64,000 bases of DNA from Alkalimonas collagenimarina (GCF_030717845.1 NZ_JAUZVZ010000002.1:124001-188000), one strand, 5' to 3'; numbered from the stretch's first letter, positions 37,009 to 47,692 are shown. Notes: a model not told the origin generated them from the letters alone. Numbers and translations are program-made.

Positions 37009-37557
37009 ATGATGACAGTGGCGCTTTCAGAGCAACTCAAGCAGGTAATTAAAACGGTGCCTGATTATCCGAAACCGGGTATTTTATTTCGTGATGTAAC
37101 TAGTCTGATGCAAGATGGCCCAGCGTTTGCCGTGGTGATCGATGCTTTGAAACATCATTTTGCCGATCATGGCATTACCAAGGTGGTCGGTACTGAGTCC
37201 AGAGGGTTTATTTTCGGTGCGCCTTTGGCCTATGCCTTGGGGGTTGCTTTTGTGCCCGTGCGCAAGAAAGGCAAGCTCCCACGGGAACGCATTCAGCAAA
37301 GTTATCAGCTGGAGTATGGTGAAGATATTCTTGAATTGCATCTCGATGCCATTCAGCAAGGCGACAAGGTGTTAATGGTCGATGATTTATTGGCCACGGG
37401 AGGCACCATTGAAGCGACCACCCAGCTTATCCGCCGTCTTGGTGGTGATGTAGCCCATGCCGCTTTTGTCATTGCGTTACCGGAACTAGGTGGTGTTGAG
37501 CGACTGGAGAAAATGGGCTTAGAGGTGTTATCCCTCGTGGACTACGACGGCCACTAA
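37009..37557 (+). CDS. apt: Adenine phosphoribosyltransferase
   Basis: Apt salvages adenine to AMP with PRPP. The 182-residue protein has [20 protein letters not shown] near residue 18, [18 protein letters not shown] near 62, and the PRPP-binding [17 protein letters not shown] near 122, with the flexible-loop RKKGKLPRE between. The length matches E. coli Apt (183). An ATG at 37012 is an alternative start. It is 12 bases before dnaX, giving the conserved apt-dnaX-ybaB-recR-htpG-adk order seen in gammaproteobacteria, here interrupted by a chemoreceptor. Confidence 0.96.
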   Translation: MMTVALSEQLKQVIKTVPDYPKPGILFRDVTSLMQDGPAFAVVIDALKHHFADHGITKVVGTESRGFIFGAPLAYALGVAFVPVRKKGKLPRERIQQSYQLEYGEDILELHLDAIQQGDKVLMVDDLLATGGTIEATTQLIRRLGGDVAHAAFVIALPELGGVERLEKMGLEVLSLVDYDGH

Positions 37558-37569
37558 AGCGGAGTACGC

Positions 37570-39807
37570 ATGAGTTATCAGGTACTGGCACGAAAATGGC
37601 GACCACAGCAATTTGCCCAATTGGTTGGACAGAGTCATGTCAAGTCAGCTTTGATCAATGCGTTGAACTCAGAGCGATTGCATCATGCGTATTTATTTAC
37701 CGGCACCCGGGGGGTCGGGAAAACCACTATCGCCCGTATTTTTGCCAAAAGCCTGAACTGTGAAACCGGAGTAACCGCTGAGCCTTGTGGTGTTTGTAGC
37801 AGCTGTCAGGAAATTGAAGCTGGTCATTTTGTTGATTTACTGGAGATTGATGCAGCGTCCAGAACGAAGGTAGAAGATACCCGCGATCTGCTGGATAATG
37901 TGCAATACGCTCCGACTCGTGGTCGCTTCAAAGTGTACTTGATCGATGAAGTGCATATGCTGTCCCGCCATAGTTTCAATGCCTTGTTAAAGACATTGGA
38001 AGAACCCCCCCCGCATGTGAAGTTTTTACTGGCTACTACGGATCCGCAAAAGCTACCTATTACGGTATTATCGCGTTGCCTGCAATTCAGTTTAAAAGCC
38101 TTGTCTGAAACAGATATCAGCCAGCAGCTGGCCACCATTTTGCAGCAGGAGCAGATACCTGCTGAGGATGAAGCGCTTCGCTTGCTGGCTAAAGCAGCGC
38201 GGGGCAGTGTGCGTGATGCACTGAGTCTGACCGATCAAGCCATTGCTCAAACCAACAGCCAGATCACAGCCGATGCCATCCGCGACATGCTGGGCTTTTT
38301 ACCGCAGCAATGGGGCCAGCTGTTGATGCAAAGTATTGTGCAACAAGATGTATCAGCCATGCGTCAGCAGCTTGAACAGCTTTTAGCACAACACAGTCAG
38401 CCGACTCAGTTGTTGGATGATTTACTGGCGCTGTTGCATTATGCGGCCATCTGTCAGTTTCAGCCTGATGCGGCCGAATTGGCGGGGCCACAAGCAGATT
38501 ACGTTCGCCAGTTAGCACAAGAGCAAAGCGCGGAAAGCTTGCAGTTGTATTATCAATTACTGATTTCTGGTAAACGTGAGCTGGCTTTTGCTCCGGATGT
38601 TCGCGCTGGTTTGGAGATGGCGCTCCTTAGAGCCTTGTTATTTGTGCCTGCCGGCACCCCATTATCATGCGAGCCACCAACGGAACCAAAGCGAGTACCG
38701 AATGCGTTAGCTCAGCACGAGTCAGCTCAAAAAAAGCCAGCTCAGAATGAATCAGCGGCTACGTCAATAGCGCCAAAATCGATGCAGGTACAACCGACTC
38801 ATGCTAAAGAAGCCCAAACGAGCCAGAGTATGGCGATGCGAGCGACTTCATCGACTGAGTCCAACGTGGAGGAAACCACAGGATCTCAAGCGGGCAATAC
38901 ATCGATCGGTGAGAGTCAATCACCATTAAACGTCACTAAGTCTAGGCCTGCTTTTTCTGAGCCCCCGGCTCAGCCAGACGCAGTACAACAGGACGTGAAA
39001 CCCAGCCGTATTGATCCGATCACAGCAAGTATCATGGCGCGTCGGGGCGTCCAGGTTGAAGTGGCTGCGGCAGCCCAGCCATCTGAGGCTACAGCGTCAA
39101 CAGCTATGCACATTTCGGTATCACCGCACGCTGCAGCAACAAAGTCTGAACAAGCACTATTGAATGATGTGGTCGATGAGCAGGTGTATGACGCTACAGG
39201 AGAGCAAAGCTCATCAAGTCCTCCGCCGTGGCCAGATATTGAGCAGACTGTTCGTGATGACACGACTGCTGATTCAGCACAATCGCTAAATCAGACACCT
39301 CAAGAGGTCGTCACGACGACAGCGTCAACTGAAGCGATTCGTGCAAAAAAGCCTGAGCGCCGACAGGCGCAGCAATTATTGGCGCAAGAACTTGATGCTG
39401 ATGGCTTTGCCACTCGGTTCGCGGCAGAAATAGATGCATGGGCTCAGCAGATTGAGCAGGTGCAGGCCGGTGGTTTATACCGCTTGTACTTGATGCATGC
39501 CGTGCCGCAACAAGAACAAGAGGTGCTTCGTTTGACGGTGGCCAGCAGTCAGCAGCATTTGGAACGGCAGCCAGACTTTTTACCAAAATTGACCGAGCTG
39601 GTGTTGGCGGTATTTCCAACCGCAAGCCGACTCGAGATCCGCTACCAGCCTGAAGTGGCTGATTGCCCTATGTCTATCCAGCAGCAGCTTGATCAGGCTC
39701 GTTTTCGCTATGTACAACGGGTGATGGAGCAAGACCCTGTTTTGATCCAGTTGCAGCAACAATTGGCGGCCAATTGGGTGGAAGATAGTCTGGTGGTCAA
39801 TTCATAA
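37570..39807 (+). CDS. dnaX: DNA polymerase III tau subunit (gamma by possible frameshift)
   Basis: DnaX is the clamp-loader ATPase that also ties polymerase to helicase. The 745-residue tau has the AAA+ module with GTRGVGKTTIAR near 45, a four-Cys zinc site (CETG, CGVCSSC), LIDEVHMLSRH near 126 and the sensor LSRC. A very long Ala/Ser/Gln/Glu-rich linker (about 365-590) follows, then a polymerase-binding domain V (about 600-745). E. coli tau is 643, so the linker is expanded. Two A-AAA-AAG sites with immediate -1 stops could give shorter gamma-like forms. Confidence 0.95.
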   Translation: MSYQVLARKWRPQQFAQLVGQSHVKSALINALNSERLHHAYLFTGTRGVGKTTIARIFAKSLNCETGVTAEPCGVCSSCQEIEAGHFVDLLEIDAASRTKVEDTRDLLDNVQYAPTRGRFKVYLIDEVHMLSRHSFNALLKTLEEPPPHVKFLLATTDPQKLPITVLSRCLQFSLKALSETDISQQLATILQQEQIPAEDEALRLLAKAARGSVRDALSLTDQAIAQTNSQITADAIRDMLGFLPQQWGQLLMQSIVQQDVSAMRQQLEQLLAQHSQPTQLLDDLLALLHYAAICQFQPDAAELAGPQADYVRQLAQEQSAESLQLYYQLLISGKRELAFAPDVRAGLEMALLRALLFVPAGTPLSCEPPTEPKRVPNALAQHESAQKKPAQNESAATSIAPKSMQVQPTHAKEAQTSQSMAMRATSSTESNVEETTGSQAGNTSIGESQSPLNVTKSRPAFSEPPAQPDAVQQDVKPSRIDPITASIMARRGVQVEVAAAAQPSEATASTAMHISVSPHAAATKSEQALLNDVVDEQVYDATGEQSSSSPPPWPDIEQTVRDDTTADSAQSLNQTPQEVVTTTASTEAIRAKKPERRQAQQLLAQELDADGFATRFAAEIDAWAQQIEQVQAGGLYRLYLMHAVPQQEQEVLRLTVASSQQHLERQPDFLPKLTELVLAVFPTASRLEIRYQPEVADCPMSIQQQLDQARFRYVQRVMEQDPVLIQLQQQLAANWVEDSLVVNS
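38730..38750 (+). other. dnaX: Candidate -1 frameshift site 1 in dnaX
   Basis: In the zero frame CAA AAA AAG gives the slippery heptamer A-AAA-AAG at 38730-38736. After a -1 slip the codons are GCC AGC TCA GAA TGA, so translation would stop at 38748-38750, giving a product of about 393 residues. That is near the size of E. coli gamma (431) and would keep the AAA+ and oligomerisation domains. A bulged stem (AGCC with GGCT, GCT with AGC) lies immediately 3', without the usual spacer. Confidence 0.5.
39345..39370 (+). other. dnaX: Candidate -1 frameshift site 2 in dnaX, with hairpin
   Basis: GCA AAA AAG contains the heptamer A-AAA-AAG at 39345-39351, the same codons as in E. coli dnaX. A -1 slip reads GCC then TGA (39354-39356), giving about 595 residues. 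A perfect GC hairpin, GCGCC (39357-39361) with GGCGC (39366-39370) around GACA, begins 5 bases after the heptamer, the spacing used by known frameshift stimulators. The stop falls at the boundary between linker and domain V, so the short form would lose only the polymerase-binding domain. No clear upstream SD-like stimulator is seen. Confidence 0.62.
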
Positions 39808-39892
39808 TTTTTTGTGTATGCTGGCGCGGTTTAGCCAGTATTGTTTACCGGTACAAGTACCTTAGCCATGAATTTACGTAGGAGAACCGACC

Positions 39893-40219
39893 ATGTTTAA
39901 AGGTGGTATGGGCAACATGATGAAGCAGGCGCAAGCCATGCAAGATAAAATGCAGAAAGTGCAGCAAGAGATTGCCAATATGGAAGTCACTGGTGAGTCT
40001 GGTGCTGGTATGGTCAAAGTGACCATGACCGGATCACATAGCGTTAAACGCGTGCACATTGACGATAGCCTGATGGATGATGATAAAGAGATGGTCGAAG
40101 ATTTGGTGGCTGCCGCTATCAATGATGCTGTGCGTCGTGTTGAAGACACCAATCGTGAAATGATGGCACAAGTCACTGGCGGCATGCAGTTGCCACCGGG
40201 CTTTAAGATGCCGTTTTAA
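39893..40219 (+). CDS. ybaB: YbaB/EbfC nucleoid-associated protein
   Basis: This 108-residue dimeric DNA-binding protein is of the YbaB/EbfC family, usually placed between dnaX and recR. It starts [21 protein letters not shown], has the strand-rich core [20 protein letters not shown], and ends [13 protein letters not shown], all typical. AGGAG sits about 10 bases before the ATG. It is thought to coat nucleoid DNA, and a link with RecR-dependent repair is inferred from synteny. Confidence 0.95.
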   Translation: MFKGGMGNMMKQAQAMQDKMQKVQQEIANMEVTGESGAGMVKVTMTGSHSVKRVHIDDSLMDDDKEMVEDLVAAAINDAVRRVEDTNREMMAQVTGGMQLPPGFKMPF

Positions 40220-40241
40220 GCTAAGTTAGACAGGAATAGAT

Positions 40242-40844
40242 ATGACCGATGCTTTGCCGCTATTGCAGCAACTGATCGATGCGCTCAAGGCGTTGCCCGG
40301 TGTTGGGCCCAAGACTGCTCAGCGTATGGCGTTTCAACTGCTTGAGCGCAATCGGGATGGTGGTAAAGCACTTGGCGATGCGCTGCTAAAAGCGATGGAG
40401 CATATTGGTCATTGTGCACAGTGCCGGACTTTTAGTGAGACCGAGTTGTGCGCTATTTGCCGTGATGTCGAACGTGGGCAGTCCTCCTTGCTTTGTGTGG
40501 TCGGGTCGTCGGCTGACTTACAAGCTATTGAGCAAACTGGCCAGTTCGATGGCCGTTATTTTGTGTTGATGGGACAGTTATCGCCGTTGGACGGTATAGG
40601 GCCGGCGGAGCTGGGCTTGGATGTTCTGGAACAGCAACTCAATGCCGGGAACATCGAAGAAGTGATCCTGGCGACGAACCAGACCGTTGAAGGCGAAGCC
40701 ACGGCTTTTTATATCGCCGAACTGTGTCATCGCCGTCAGATCACAGTTTCCCGTCTGGCTCAAGGTGTTCCCTTTGGCGGTGAATTGGAATATTTAGACG
40801 GTTCCACCTTGTCTTACGCCTTTAGCGGCCGAAAATCGTTCTAA
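40242..40844 (+). CDS. recR: Recombination protein RecR
   Basis: RecR works with RecO (and RecF) to load RecA on SSB-coated gaps. The 200-residue protein has the helix-hairpin-helix [17 protein letters not shown] near residue 17, a four-Cys zinc finger (CAQC then CAIC) near 57-72, and a Toprim domain from [15 protein letters not shown] to GIGPAELG. The length equals E. coli RecR (201). Its TAA lies only two bases before the heat-shock -35 element of htpG. Confidence 0.96.
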   Translation: MTDALPLLQQLIDALKALPGVGPKTAQRMAFQLLERNRDGGKALGDALLKAMEHIGHCAQCRTFSETELCAICRDVERGQSSLLCVVGSSADLQAIEQTGQFDGRYFVLMGQLSPLDGIGPAELGLDVLEQQLNAGNIEEVILATNQTVEGEATAFYIAELCHRRQITVSRLAQGVPFGGELEYLDGSTLSYAFSGRKSF

Positions 40845-40846
40845 CG

Positions 40847-40875
40847 CTTGAAATCAGCCTCACACTTCCCCATAT
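40847..40875 (+). promoter_or_regulatory. Sigma-32 heat-shock promoter of htpG
   Basis: CTTGAAA (40847-40853) and CCCCATAT (40868-40875) are separated by 14 bases. This matches the RpoH consensus CTTGAAA-N11-16-CCCCATNT at every defined position. It lies 90 bases before the htpG start and just after recR, so htpG should be strongly heat-inducible independently of the dnaX-recR transcript. Confidence 0.92.
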
Positions 40876-40964
40876 AGAAATCATCTTGATACAAAGCGAA
40901 TCTGCCGGGTTCGCCTCGTATTCCATTTGTTATGTTTGACCCATGTTAAGAGGACTCGTTGACC

Positions 40965-42887
40965 ATGTCTGAGACTGCCCAAAAGCAAACTCATGGCTTT
41001 CAAGCCGAAGTGAAGCAATTGCTTCAACTGATGATCCATTCCCTGTACTCCAATAAAGAAATTTTCCTGCGTGAGCTGGTATCTAATGCCTCTGATGCAG
41101 CGGACAAACTGCGCTTTCTAGCCTTATCAGATGCCAGTTTGTATGGGGATGATGGAGAGTTACGAGTTCGCCTGAGTCTGGATAAAGAGGCGAAAACAAT
41201 CACCATCAGTGATAACGGCATCGGTATGACCGAGCAAGAGGTGATTGATAACCTCGGTACCATTGCCAAATCAGGCACCAAAGAGTTTTTCTCGCAATTA
41301 TCGGGTGACCAAAACAAAGATGCCAACCTGATTGGTCAGTTTGGAGTTGGCTTTTACTCTGCTTTTATTGTGGCGGATAAAGTGACGGTTCGTACCTTGA
41401 AAGCCGGTGCAGCAGCTGAACAAGCAGTGGAGTGGGAATCAACCGGTGAAGGTGAGTACAGCCTGGCAACGGTAAAGAAAGAACAACGTGGAACCGATAT
41501 CATTCTGCACTTACGTGATGATGAGCACGAGTTCCTTGAAGAGTACAAAGTTAAATCGATCATCACTAAGTATTCTGATCATATCAGCATTCCTGTTGAA
41601 ATGTGGCAAGACGAACAGCCAGAGCAAAAGGGTGAAACGGAAGAAGACACTATTGCTGCTGTGCCTGGTCATTGGCAGGCTATCAACAAAGCAACGGCGC
41701 TGTGGACTCGTGATAAGTCGGATATTAGCGACGAAGAGTATCAGGAGTTCTATAAACATATTTCGCATGACTGGACCGAGCCGATGAGTTGGAGCCACAA
41801 CAAAGTTGAAGGCACCAACAATTACACCAGCTTGCTGTATATTCCGAAAAAAGCGCCTTTCGATTTATGGAATCGGGATGCTCAACATGGCTTAAAATTG
41901 TATGTGCAGCGCGTTTTTATCATGGACGATGCTGAAGAGTTTATGCCCAGCTATTTGCGCTTCTTTAAAGGGTTGTTGGATTCCAGCGACTTACCCTTGA
42001 ACGTATCGCGTGAAATTTTGCAAGATACCAAAGTAACACAGAGTCTGCGTAAAGGCTGTACCAACCGTGCTTTAAAAATGCTGGAAAAGCTGGCCAAAGA
42101 CGGCGACAGCTATCAAGCGTTTTGGAATGAGTTTGGTCAGGTACTTAAAGAAGGCCCGGCTGAAGATTTTGCCAACAAAGACAAGATTGCCGGTTTACTA
42201 AGATTTGCTTCAACGCACAATGACGATGCGAGCCAGAATGTATCGCTGAGCGATTATCTCGGACGAATGAAAGAAGGTCAGGATGAGATCTTCTTCCTGG
42301 TGGCTGATAATTATGCTGCAGCGAAACATAGCCCGCATTTAGAGGTCTTCCGTAAAAAAGGCATTGAAGTCTTGTTGCTGTCAGATCGAATTGATGAATG
42401 GTTGATGCAGCACCTGACTGAATTTGAACAGAAGAAACTCCGCTCTGTTGCCAAAGGTGGGCTGGACTTATCGAAACTGGATGATGATGCCGATAAAGAA
42501 GCCCACAAAGCGTCTGAGGAGGCTTTTGCCAGCACCATTGAACGGTTCAAAGCGGCGCTTGGTGAGCAAGTTAAAGACGTGAAGGTCAGCCATCGTTTAA
42601 CGGATAGCCCCGCTTGTGTGGTGACCGATGAGCACGATATGAGCACACAAATGATGAAGCTGATGGAGTCTGTTGGCCAGACTATCCCTGAAGTGAAACC
42701 TATCTTTGAAGTAAACCCAGACCATCTACTGGTGAAACATGTCGCGGATGAGCAGGACGAAAGCCGCTTTAAAGAGTGGGCTGAAGTGTTGTTAGAGCAA
42801 GCTTTATTGGCCGAGCGGGGCAGCCTGAAAAACCCGGCAACCTTTGTTGGCCGCTTGAATCAGTTGCTGTTATCACTGACTAAATAA
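40965..42887 (+). CDS. htpG: Molecular chaperone HtpG (Hsp90)
   Basis: HtpG is the bacterial Hsp90 ATPase chaperone. From the ATG at 40965, with AAGAGGA about 10 bases upstream, it has 640 residues; a TTG two codons earlier is less likely. The GHKL ATP site is intact: [15 protein letters not shown] near 34, [20 protein letters not shown] near 80 and [12 protein letters not shown] near 122. The middle domain has the conserved [11 protein letters not shown] near 342. The C-terminal dimerisation domain is complete. A sigma-32 promoter precedes it and a terminator follows. Confidence 0.97.
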   Translation: MSETAQKQTHGFQAEVKQLLQLMIHSLYSNKEIFLRELVSNASDAADKLRFLALSDASLYGDDGELRVRLSLDKEAKTITISDNGIGMTEQEVIDNLGTIAKSGTKEFFSQLSGDQNKDANLIGQFGVGFYSAFIVADKVTVRTLKAGAAAEQAVEWESTGEGEYSLATVKKEQRGTDIILHLRDDEHEFLEEYKVKSIITKYSDHISIPVEMWQDEQPEQKGETEEDTIAAVPGHWQAINKATALWTRDKSDISDEEYQEFYKHISHDWTEPMSWSHNKVEGTNNYTSLLYIPKKAPFDLWNRDAQHGLKLYVQRVFIMDDAEEFMPSYLRFFKGLLDSSDLPLNVSREILQDTKVTQSLRKGCTNRALKMLEKLAKDGDSYQAFWNEFGQVLKEGPAEDFANKDKIAGLLRFASTHNDDASQNVSLSDYLGRMKEGQDEIFFLVADNYAAAKHSPHLEVFRKKGIEVLLLSDRIDEWLMQHLTEFEQKKLRSVAKGGLDLSKLDDDADKEAHKASEEAFASTIERFKAALGEQVKDVKVSHRLTDSPACVVTDEHDMSTQMMKLMESVGQTIPEVKPIFEVNPDHLLVKHVADEQDESRFKEWAEVLLEQALLAERGSLKNPATFVGRLNQLLLSLTK

Positions 42888-42903
42888 CAGATATTTCTGA
42901 CAT

Positions 42904-42936
42904 AAAAAAACGCGGGCATTGGTCTCGCGTTTTTTT
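42904..42936 (+). terminator. Rho-independent terminator after htpG
   Basis: AAAAAACGCG pairs with CGCGTTTTTT around an 11-base loop at about 42905-42936, ending in a T tract. It ends the htpG message and separates it from the chemoreceptor. Confidence 0.88.
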
Positions 42937-43037
42937 ATGCTGATGACTCTCTGCAAAATTAATCACCAAAACTGGTGGATTAGTTTTTCTCAACTATACT
43001 CAGCAAAAATCATAGCAGCATCAATAAGGTAAATATC

Positions 43038-44969
43038 ATGAGTCAAGCATGGAAAAGACTATCCTTCGGGGTTCGGCTATCCGTCATTATGGTATCTATG
43101 CTGTTTGTTACCATCGTTGTGATTAGTAGCTTTTTTTACGTGCAGTATTCCAGCTCGCAACAAGCAACCATTATGGAAACGCTGGAAAGTCAGGGTGAAA
43201 CCAGTGCCACCGCCATGAATCGATGGTTGGCGATGCGTCAGAATGATATGCGTTATCTGGCGACGGTTGAGGCAGCCAGGCAGCTTGATAAAAGAGTATT
43301 GCAAGGGCTACTGGTGGAGTTAGCTCAATTGCAGGGCAACTGGGATACCATTTTCGTAGTGATGCCAAATGGCCAGGGCTTTTTGGGGGTGAGTTATGAC
43401 AATGGGAGTGCTCGTATCCTTTCGGATGATGAAGCGGAAGCCTTTATGGTGGCTGATCGTGATTGGTTTCGCCGTGCAATCCGGGGTGAGGATGTTTTCT
43501 CCGAGCCGGTGGTATCGCGGGCGACTGGCAATACTGTCAGCACCATTGCAATTCCGATCCGACAAAATAATCAGATTATTGCCGTGATGCGTGGTGCTGT
43601 GCAGTTGAATACCATTCATCAACAAGTCGCGGCTTTGCCCCGCACTGATTTCACGCAAATTTTCATGGTAAACAGACAGGGCATGGGGATTACGCCGTCG
43701 CCTTCCATTCCAGATCCTAATCGAGCGATAGATACGGAGGCATCTCGAGGTATTGCTGCTGAGCGAACCGGTAGTGGCAGATACATTGATGCTAATGGTC
43801 GTTATGTTTTGGGGTCTTACAACTACATTCCGATGCTTGGTTGGGGCTTGGTTTCTGAGGCTGATGAGTATGACGCTATGGAGCCGGTACGGACTGCCTT
43901 GTGGCAAATACTGGTCATCTCGTTGCTGGCGTTGGCAGCGGCTACGGTGATTACTTTGCTGGTGGTTCGTAGCATCATACGATTGCTTGGCGGAGAGCCG
44001 GATTACACCGCGGCTATGGTAAAAACAGTTGCGGCTGGTGATTTAAGCCAGACGATTAAGCTTAAATCGGGAGATACCAGCAGTTTACTGGCCGATATTG
44101 CTCAAATGCAACAGAGTCTACGTGCTATGTTGACGGAGGTCAGCCAATACGCTGAGCAGGTTGCCTCTTCTTCGACAGAGTTGGCGCAAATCAACGATGA
44201 AACCAATGGTGGCATTGAGCAACAACATGAGGAAATCAATAACTCTGCAACTGCCATGAATGAAATGACCACGACCTTGGAGGAAGTGGCGCGCAATACC
44301 CAAGAAGCAGCAGATGCTGCTGAGAGTGCCAACGAAGCGGCCAGACAAGGGCAGCAAGTTGTTGACACAACGATTGGCGATATGCAGCAGTTAATTAAGA
44401 ATGTGCAGGATGCGGTGAATATCATTCATTCACTGAAAGCGGATAGTGATAGCATTGGCAATATACTGCAGGTCATTGGAAGTATTGCTGAGCAAACCAA
44501 TTTGCTGGCATTGAATGCTGCTATTGAAGCAGCTAGAGCAGGTGAGTCTGGTCGGGGCTTTGCGGTTGTGGCTGATGAAGTGAGGAGCCTGGCCAGTAGA
44601 ACCAAGGATTCGACCTTGGAAATCCAAACCATGATCGAGCGTTTGCAACAAGGTGCTGATAAAGCGGTGAGTGCATCTGAACAAAGTGCTGCAGGCACTC
44701 AACAAACGGCAGAGCGAGCGCAGCAGGCGGGTGATGCGCTTATGCAAGTGACACAGGCCATTGATTTGATCAATCAAACTGCGCAACATATTGCGAGTGC
44801 GACGGAAGAGCAAACGACGGTATCGCGTGATATTAATAAAAATATACATAAAATTAGTGATATTTCCTATCAGACTTCCGAAAATATGCAGCAATCGGTT
44901 ATCGCCAGTGAAAACTTATCCAAATTAGCGGAGGAACTGCAGCGCATCGTTAGTCGCTTTAAAGTGTGA
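43038..44969 (+). CDS. Methyl-accepting chemotaxis protein, Cache-type sensor
   Basis: This is a transmembrane chemoreceptor that controls CheA and hence flagellar rotation. The 643-residue protein has one N-terminal membrane helix (about 12-34) and a periplasmic sensor of about 250 residues with the double-Cache-like [18 protein letters not shown] and [20 protein letters not shown] second helix (about 285-310), a HAMP region and a signalling domain follow, the last with the hairpin [20 protein letters not shown]. No C-terminal CheR-tethering pentapeptide is visible. The ligand is unknown. It sits as an insertion between htpG and adk. Confidence 0.92.
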   Translation: MSQAWKRLSFGVRLSVIMVSMLFVTIVVISSFFYVQYSSSQQATIMETLESQGETSATAMNRWLAMRQNDMRYLATVEAARQLDKRVLQGLLVELAQLQGNWDTIFVVMPNGQGFLGVSYDNGSARILSDDEAEAFMVADRDWFRRAIRGEDVFSEPVVSRATGNTVSTIAIPIRQNNQIIAVMRGAVQLNTIHQQVAALPRTDFTQIFMVNRQGMGITPSPSIPDPNRAIDTEASRGIAAERTGSGRYIDANGRYVLGSYNYIPMLGWGLVSEADEYDAMEPVRTALWQILVISLLALAAATVITLLVVRSIIRLLGGEPDYTAAMVKTVAAGDLSQTIKLKSGDTSSLLADIAQMQQSLRAMLTEVSQYAEQVASSSTELAQINDETNGGIEQQHEEINNSATAMNEMTTTLEEVARNTQEAADAAESANEAARQGQQVVDTTIGDMQQLIKNVQDAVNIIHSLKADSDSIGNILQVIGSIAEQTNLLALNAAIEAARAGESGRGFAVVADEVRSLASRTKDSTLEIQTMIERLQQGADKAVSASEQSAAGTQQTAERAQQAGDALMQVTQAIDLINQTAQHIASATEEQTTVSRDINKNIHKISDISYQTSENMQQSVIASENLSKLAEELQRIVSRFKV

Positions 44970-45007
44970 TTACTGAGTGAGTCTGAGACCAAAGTTGTAG
45001 GCTGGAT

Positions 45008-45046
45008 AATGATGCGTCTTTTATTATTAAAGGCGCATTATTTTTT
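45008..45046 (+). terminator. Terminator after the chemoreceptor
   Basis: AATGATGCGTCTTT (45008-45021) pairs with AAAGGCGCATTATT (45029-45042) with two G-U pairs, around a seven-base loop, followed by TTTT. It is a long stem and a good terminator. Confidence 0.8.
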
Positions 45047-45179
45047 GGTGTAGGTGTGCTTTCATAGTGGCTTCGACTAAAGGATAACGCAACTGATTTG
45101 AAATTGCTGCTGGCCGACAAACTTCTTGTTTCAGGATACGCATTGTGTAAAGATCCTGCCAATTCATTTTTATCGATAA

Positions 45180-45845
<666 letters not shown>

Positions 45846-45859
45846 TTATGTTGTAGAAT

Positions 45860-45903
45860 AAAAAAACGACACCTGAGATTTTGTCTTGGGTGTCGTTTTT
45901 TTA
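45860..45903. terminator. Bidirectional terminator between adk and the thiol peroxidase
   Basis: AAAAAACGACACC (45861-45873) pairs with GGTGTCGTTTTTT (45889-45901), with A and T runs on both sides. It can end transcripts from adk (+) and from the thiol peroxidase gene (-). Confidence 0.9.
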
Positions 45904-45934
45904 TGGTTGGTCGTTACGGCCTACTTGTCTGCTG

Positions 45935-46549
45935 TTAGGAGTCATTGGCAATCATAGTGCGCAATGCGGTCAGTGCATCATCATAGTCTGGCTCATTTGC
46001 CAGTGATTTCACTAACTGGATGTAATTGATCTTACCGGCCGTGTCAATCAGAATCACCGTTCGTGCCAGCAATCCCATGTCTTTAATTAACAAACCATAA
46101 TTACTGCCAAAGTCGCGCCAGACTGCATCAGATAAAACTTGCAACTGCTCCACCTCTTCTTGTTCACAGAATCGACGCTGAGCAAAAGGCAAATCAGTGC
46201 TAATGGTCAGCATCACCACCTCGGATGGCAGTTCGCTGACGGCATCATTGAAACGCTTGGTTTGCAATGAGCAGGTGCCGGTATCAATGCTGGGGACCAC
46301 ACTGATCAAGATAGGCTTGCCTTGAAAATCAGATAACGAAACGGCTTTAAACTGTTGGTCAACCACTTTGAAGTCAGGAGCTTGTTGGCCAATATCGATG
46401 GGATGACCTTGCAGCACCACTTGCTGCTGTCCTGCTCGCACGTCACTCAAGCGACTCGGTAACTGAGCGGTTAAATCAATGGCTTGAACGGAGAAGATAC
46501 TGACACTGGCAAATAAGGCGGTAATGAGTGGTCGATGGAAGGTGGTCAT
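45935..46549 (-). CDS. tpx: Secreted (periplasmic) thiol peroxidase, Tpx-like
   Basis: Tpx reduces alkyl and hydrogen peroxides using a peroxidatic Cys. The 204-residue protein has the atypical 2-Cys Tpx core: VPSIDTGTCSLQTKRFN with the peroxidatic Cys, TISTDLPFAQRRFCEQEE with the resolving Cys, and EPDYDDALTAL at the end. Unlike the cytoplasmic E. coli enzyme (168 residues), it starts with a signal peptide (MTTFHRPLITALFASVSIFS, cut near VQA). It is therefore probably periplasmic and would need periplasmic electron donors. Confidence 0.87.
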   Translation of the reverse strand: MTTFHRPLITALFASVSIFSVQAIDLTAQLPSRLSDVRAGQQQVVLQGHPIDIGQQAPDFKVVDQQFKAVSLSDFQGKPILISVVPSIDTGTCSLQTKRFNDAVSELPSEVVMLTISTDLPFAQRRFCEQEEVEQLQVLSDAVWRDFGSNYGLLIKDMGLLARTVILIDTAGKINYIQLVKSLANEPDYDDALTALRTMIANDS

Positions 46550-46670
46550 GATCGTTTTCCTAAAATGGTTATAGATGGTTAGCCTACCATAGTTCGGTTA
46601 ATTCACAGGATGGCTATTTCGTATTTGACAGTATAAACTATAAGCAATCATCCAACGAAATGAATGCATT

Positions 46671-47690
46671 ATGACACCTGCGGTAGTAATCTGCGATGAC
46701 TCGAACCTTGCCAGAAAACAAATGGCTCGTGTATTGCCTGATCACTGGCAAGCAGGTATTCATTTTGCTGCTCATGGCGCTGAAGCGTTAGAGATTCTCA
46801 AATCAAAAGCCATCGACTTGTTGTTTCTCGATTTAAATATGCCGGTGTTAGATGGCTATCAAGTGTTGGCTGCTTTGCAAGAACAAGCGGCTAACGTCAA
46901 GGTGATTGTGGTCTCTGGTGATGTGCAGCCAGAAGCCTATGAACGCGTGATGCAGATGGGAGCCGCTGATTTTATAAAAAAACCAGTGGATGCAGATAAA
47001 ATCCGCTCTTTATTGGATACAGTCGCCGTCGATCACAAAACATCGCCTAAACAAGAGAGCGTAATACAGCGCGTCGCCCTGAGTGATCTTGAGGTCAATG
47101 CAGAATTACGTGATGTATTTCAAGAGATTACCAATGTAGCTATGGGCCAGGCGGGTGACTTGCTGGCTCGATTGCTCAATGTCTTTGTTAAGTTGCCAAT
47201 TCCTAATGTCAATCTGATTGAAGTCAGCGAGCTTCACATGGCCTTGGCCTCTGTTGAGGATGAAAGTACCACCTCAGCGGTGTGTCAGGGATTTATTGGT
47301 GGCGGCGTTTCGGGCGAAGCGTTGTTGATCCTCACCGACTCCAGCTTTAAAGATATTGCCCGTTTGATGAATTATCATGGTAAGTTGACCCATCAAGTCG
47401 AGCTTGAGTTGTTGATGGACATTGCAAATATCCTGATTGGCTCGGTGCTAAAAGGGGTCGCAGGGCAGTTGGATATGACCTTTAGTCAGGGCCATCCTGT
47501 GGTTCTGGGCCAGCATGCAGCGGTCAGTGAACTGATCAAAGCGAACTCGGGGCGTTGGCGTAAAACATTGGCGATTGAAATTAGTTATGGTATCGAGAAC
47601 TACAATATTAGTTGTGACTTACTGCTTTTGTTCACTGAAGACAGCTTGAAAACACTGAAACATAAAGTGGAGTTTTTACTGGAAGAGTAA
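46671..47690 (+). CDS. Response regulator with CheC-like C-terminal domain
   Basis: This 339-residue protein pairs a receiver domain (about 1-125) with a CheC/CheX-like domain (about 145-339). The receiver has ICDDSNLARKQ, phosphoacceptor Asp in FLDLNMPVLDG, VVSGD and IKKPV, so it should be phosphorylatable. The second domain has FQEITNVAMGQAGDLLARLL and LLMDIANILIGSVLKG, two copies of the E-x2-N type phosphatase helix of CheC. It may dephosphorylate a partner regulator. It is probably co-transcribed with the PAS-GGDEF gene two bases downstream. Confidence 0.85.
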   Translation: MTPAVVICDDSNLARKQMARVLPDHWQAGIHFAAHGAEALEILKSKAIDLLFLDLNMPVLDGYQVLAALQEQAANVKVIVVSGDVQPEAYERVMQMGAADFIKKPVDADKIRSLLDTVAVDHKTSPKQESVIQRVALSDLEVNAELRDVFQEITNVAMGQAGDLLARLLNVFVKLPIPNVNLIEVSELHMALASVEDESTTSAVCQGFIGGGVSGEALLILTDSSFKDIARLMNYHGKLTHQVELELLMDIANILIGSVLKGVAGQLDMTFSQGHPVVLGQHAAVSELIKANSGRWRKTLAIEISYGIENYNISCDLLLLFTEDSLKTLKHKVEFLLEE

Positions 47691-47692
47691 TT

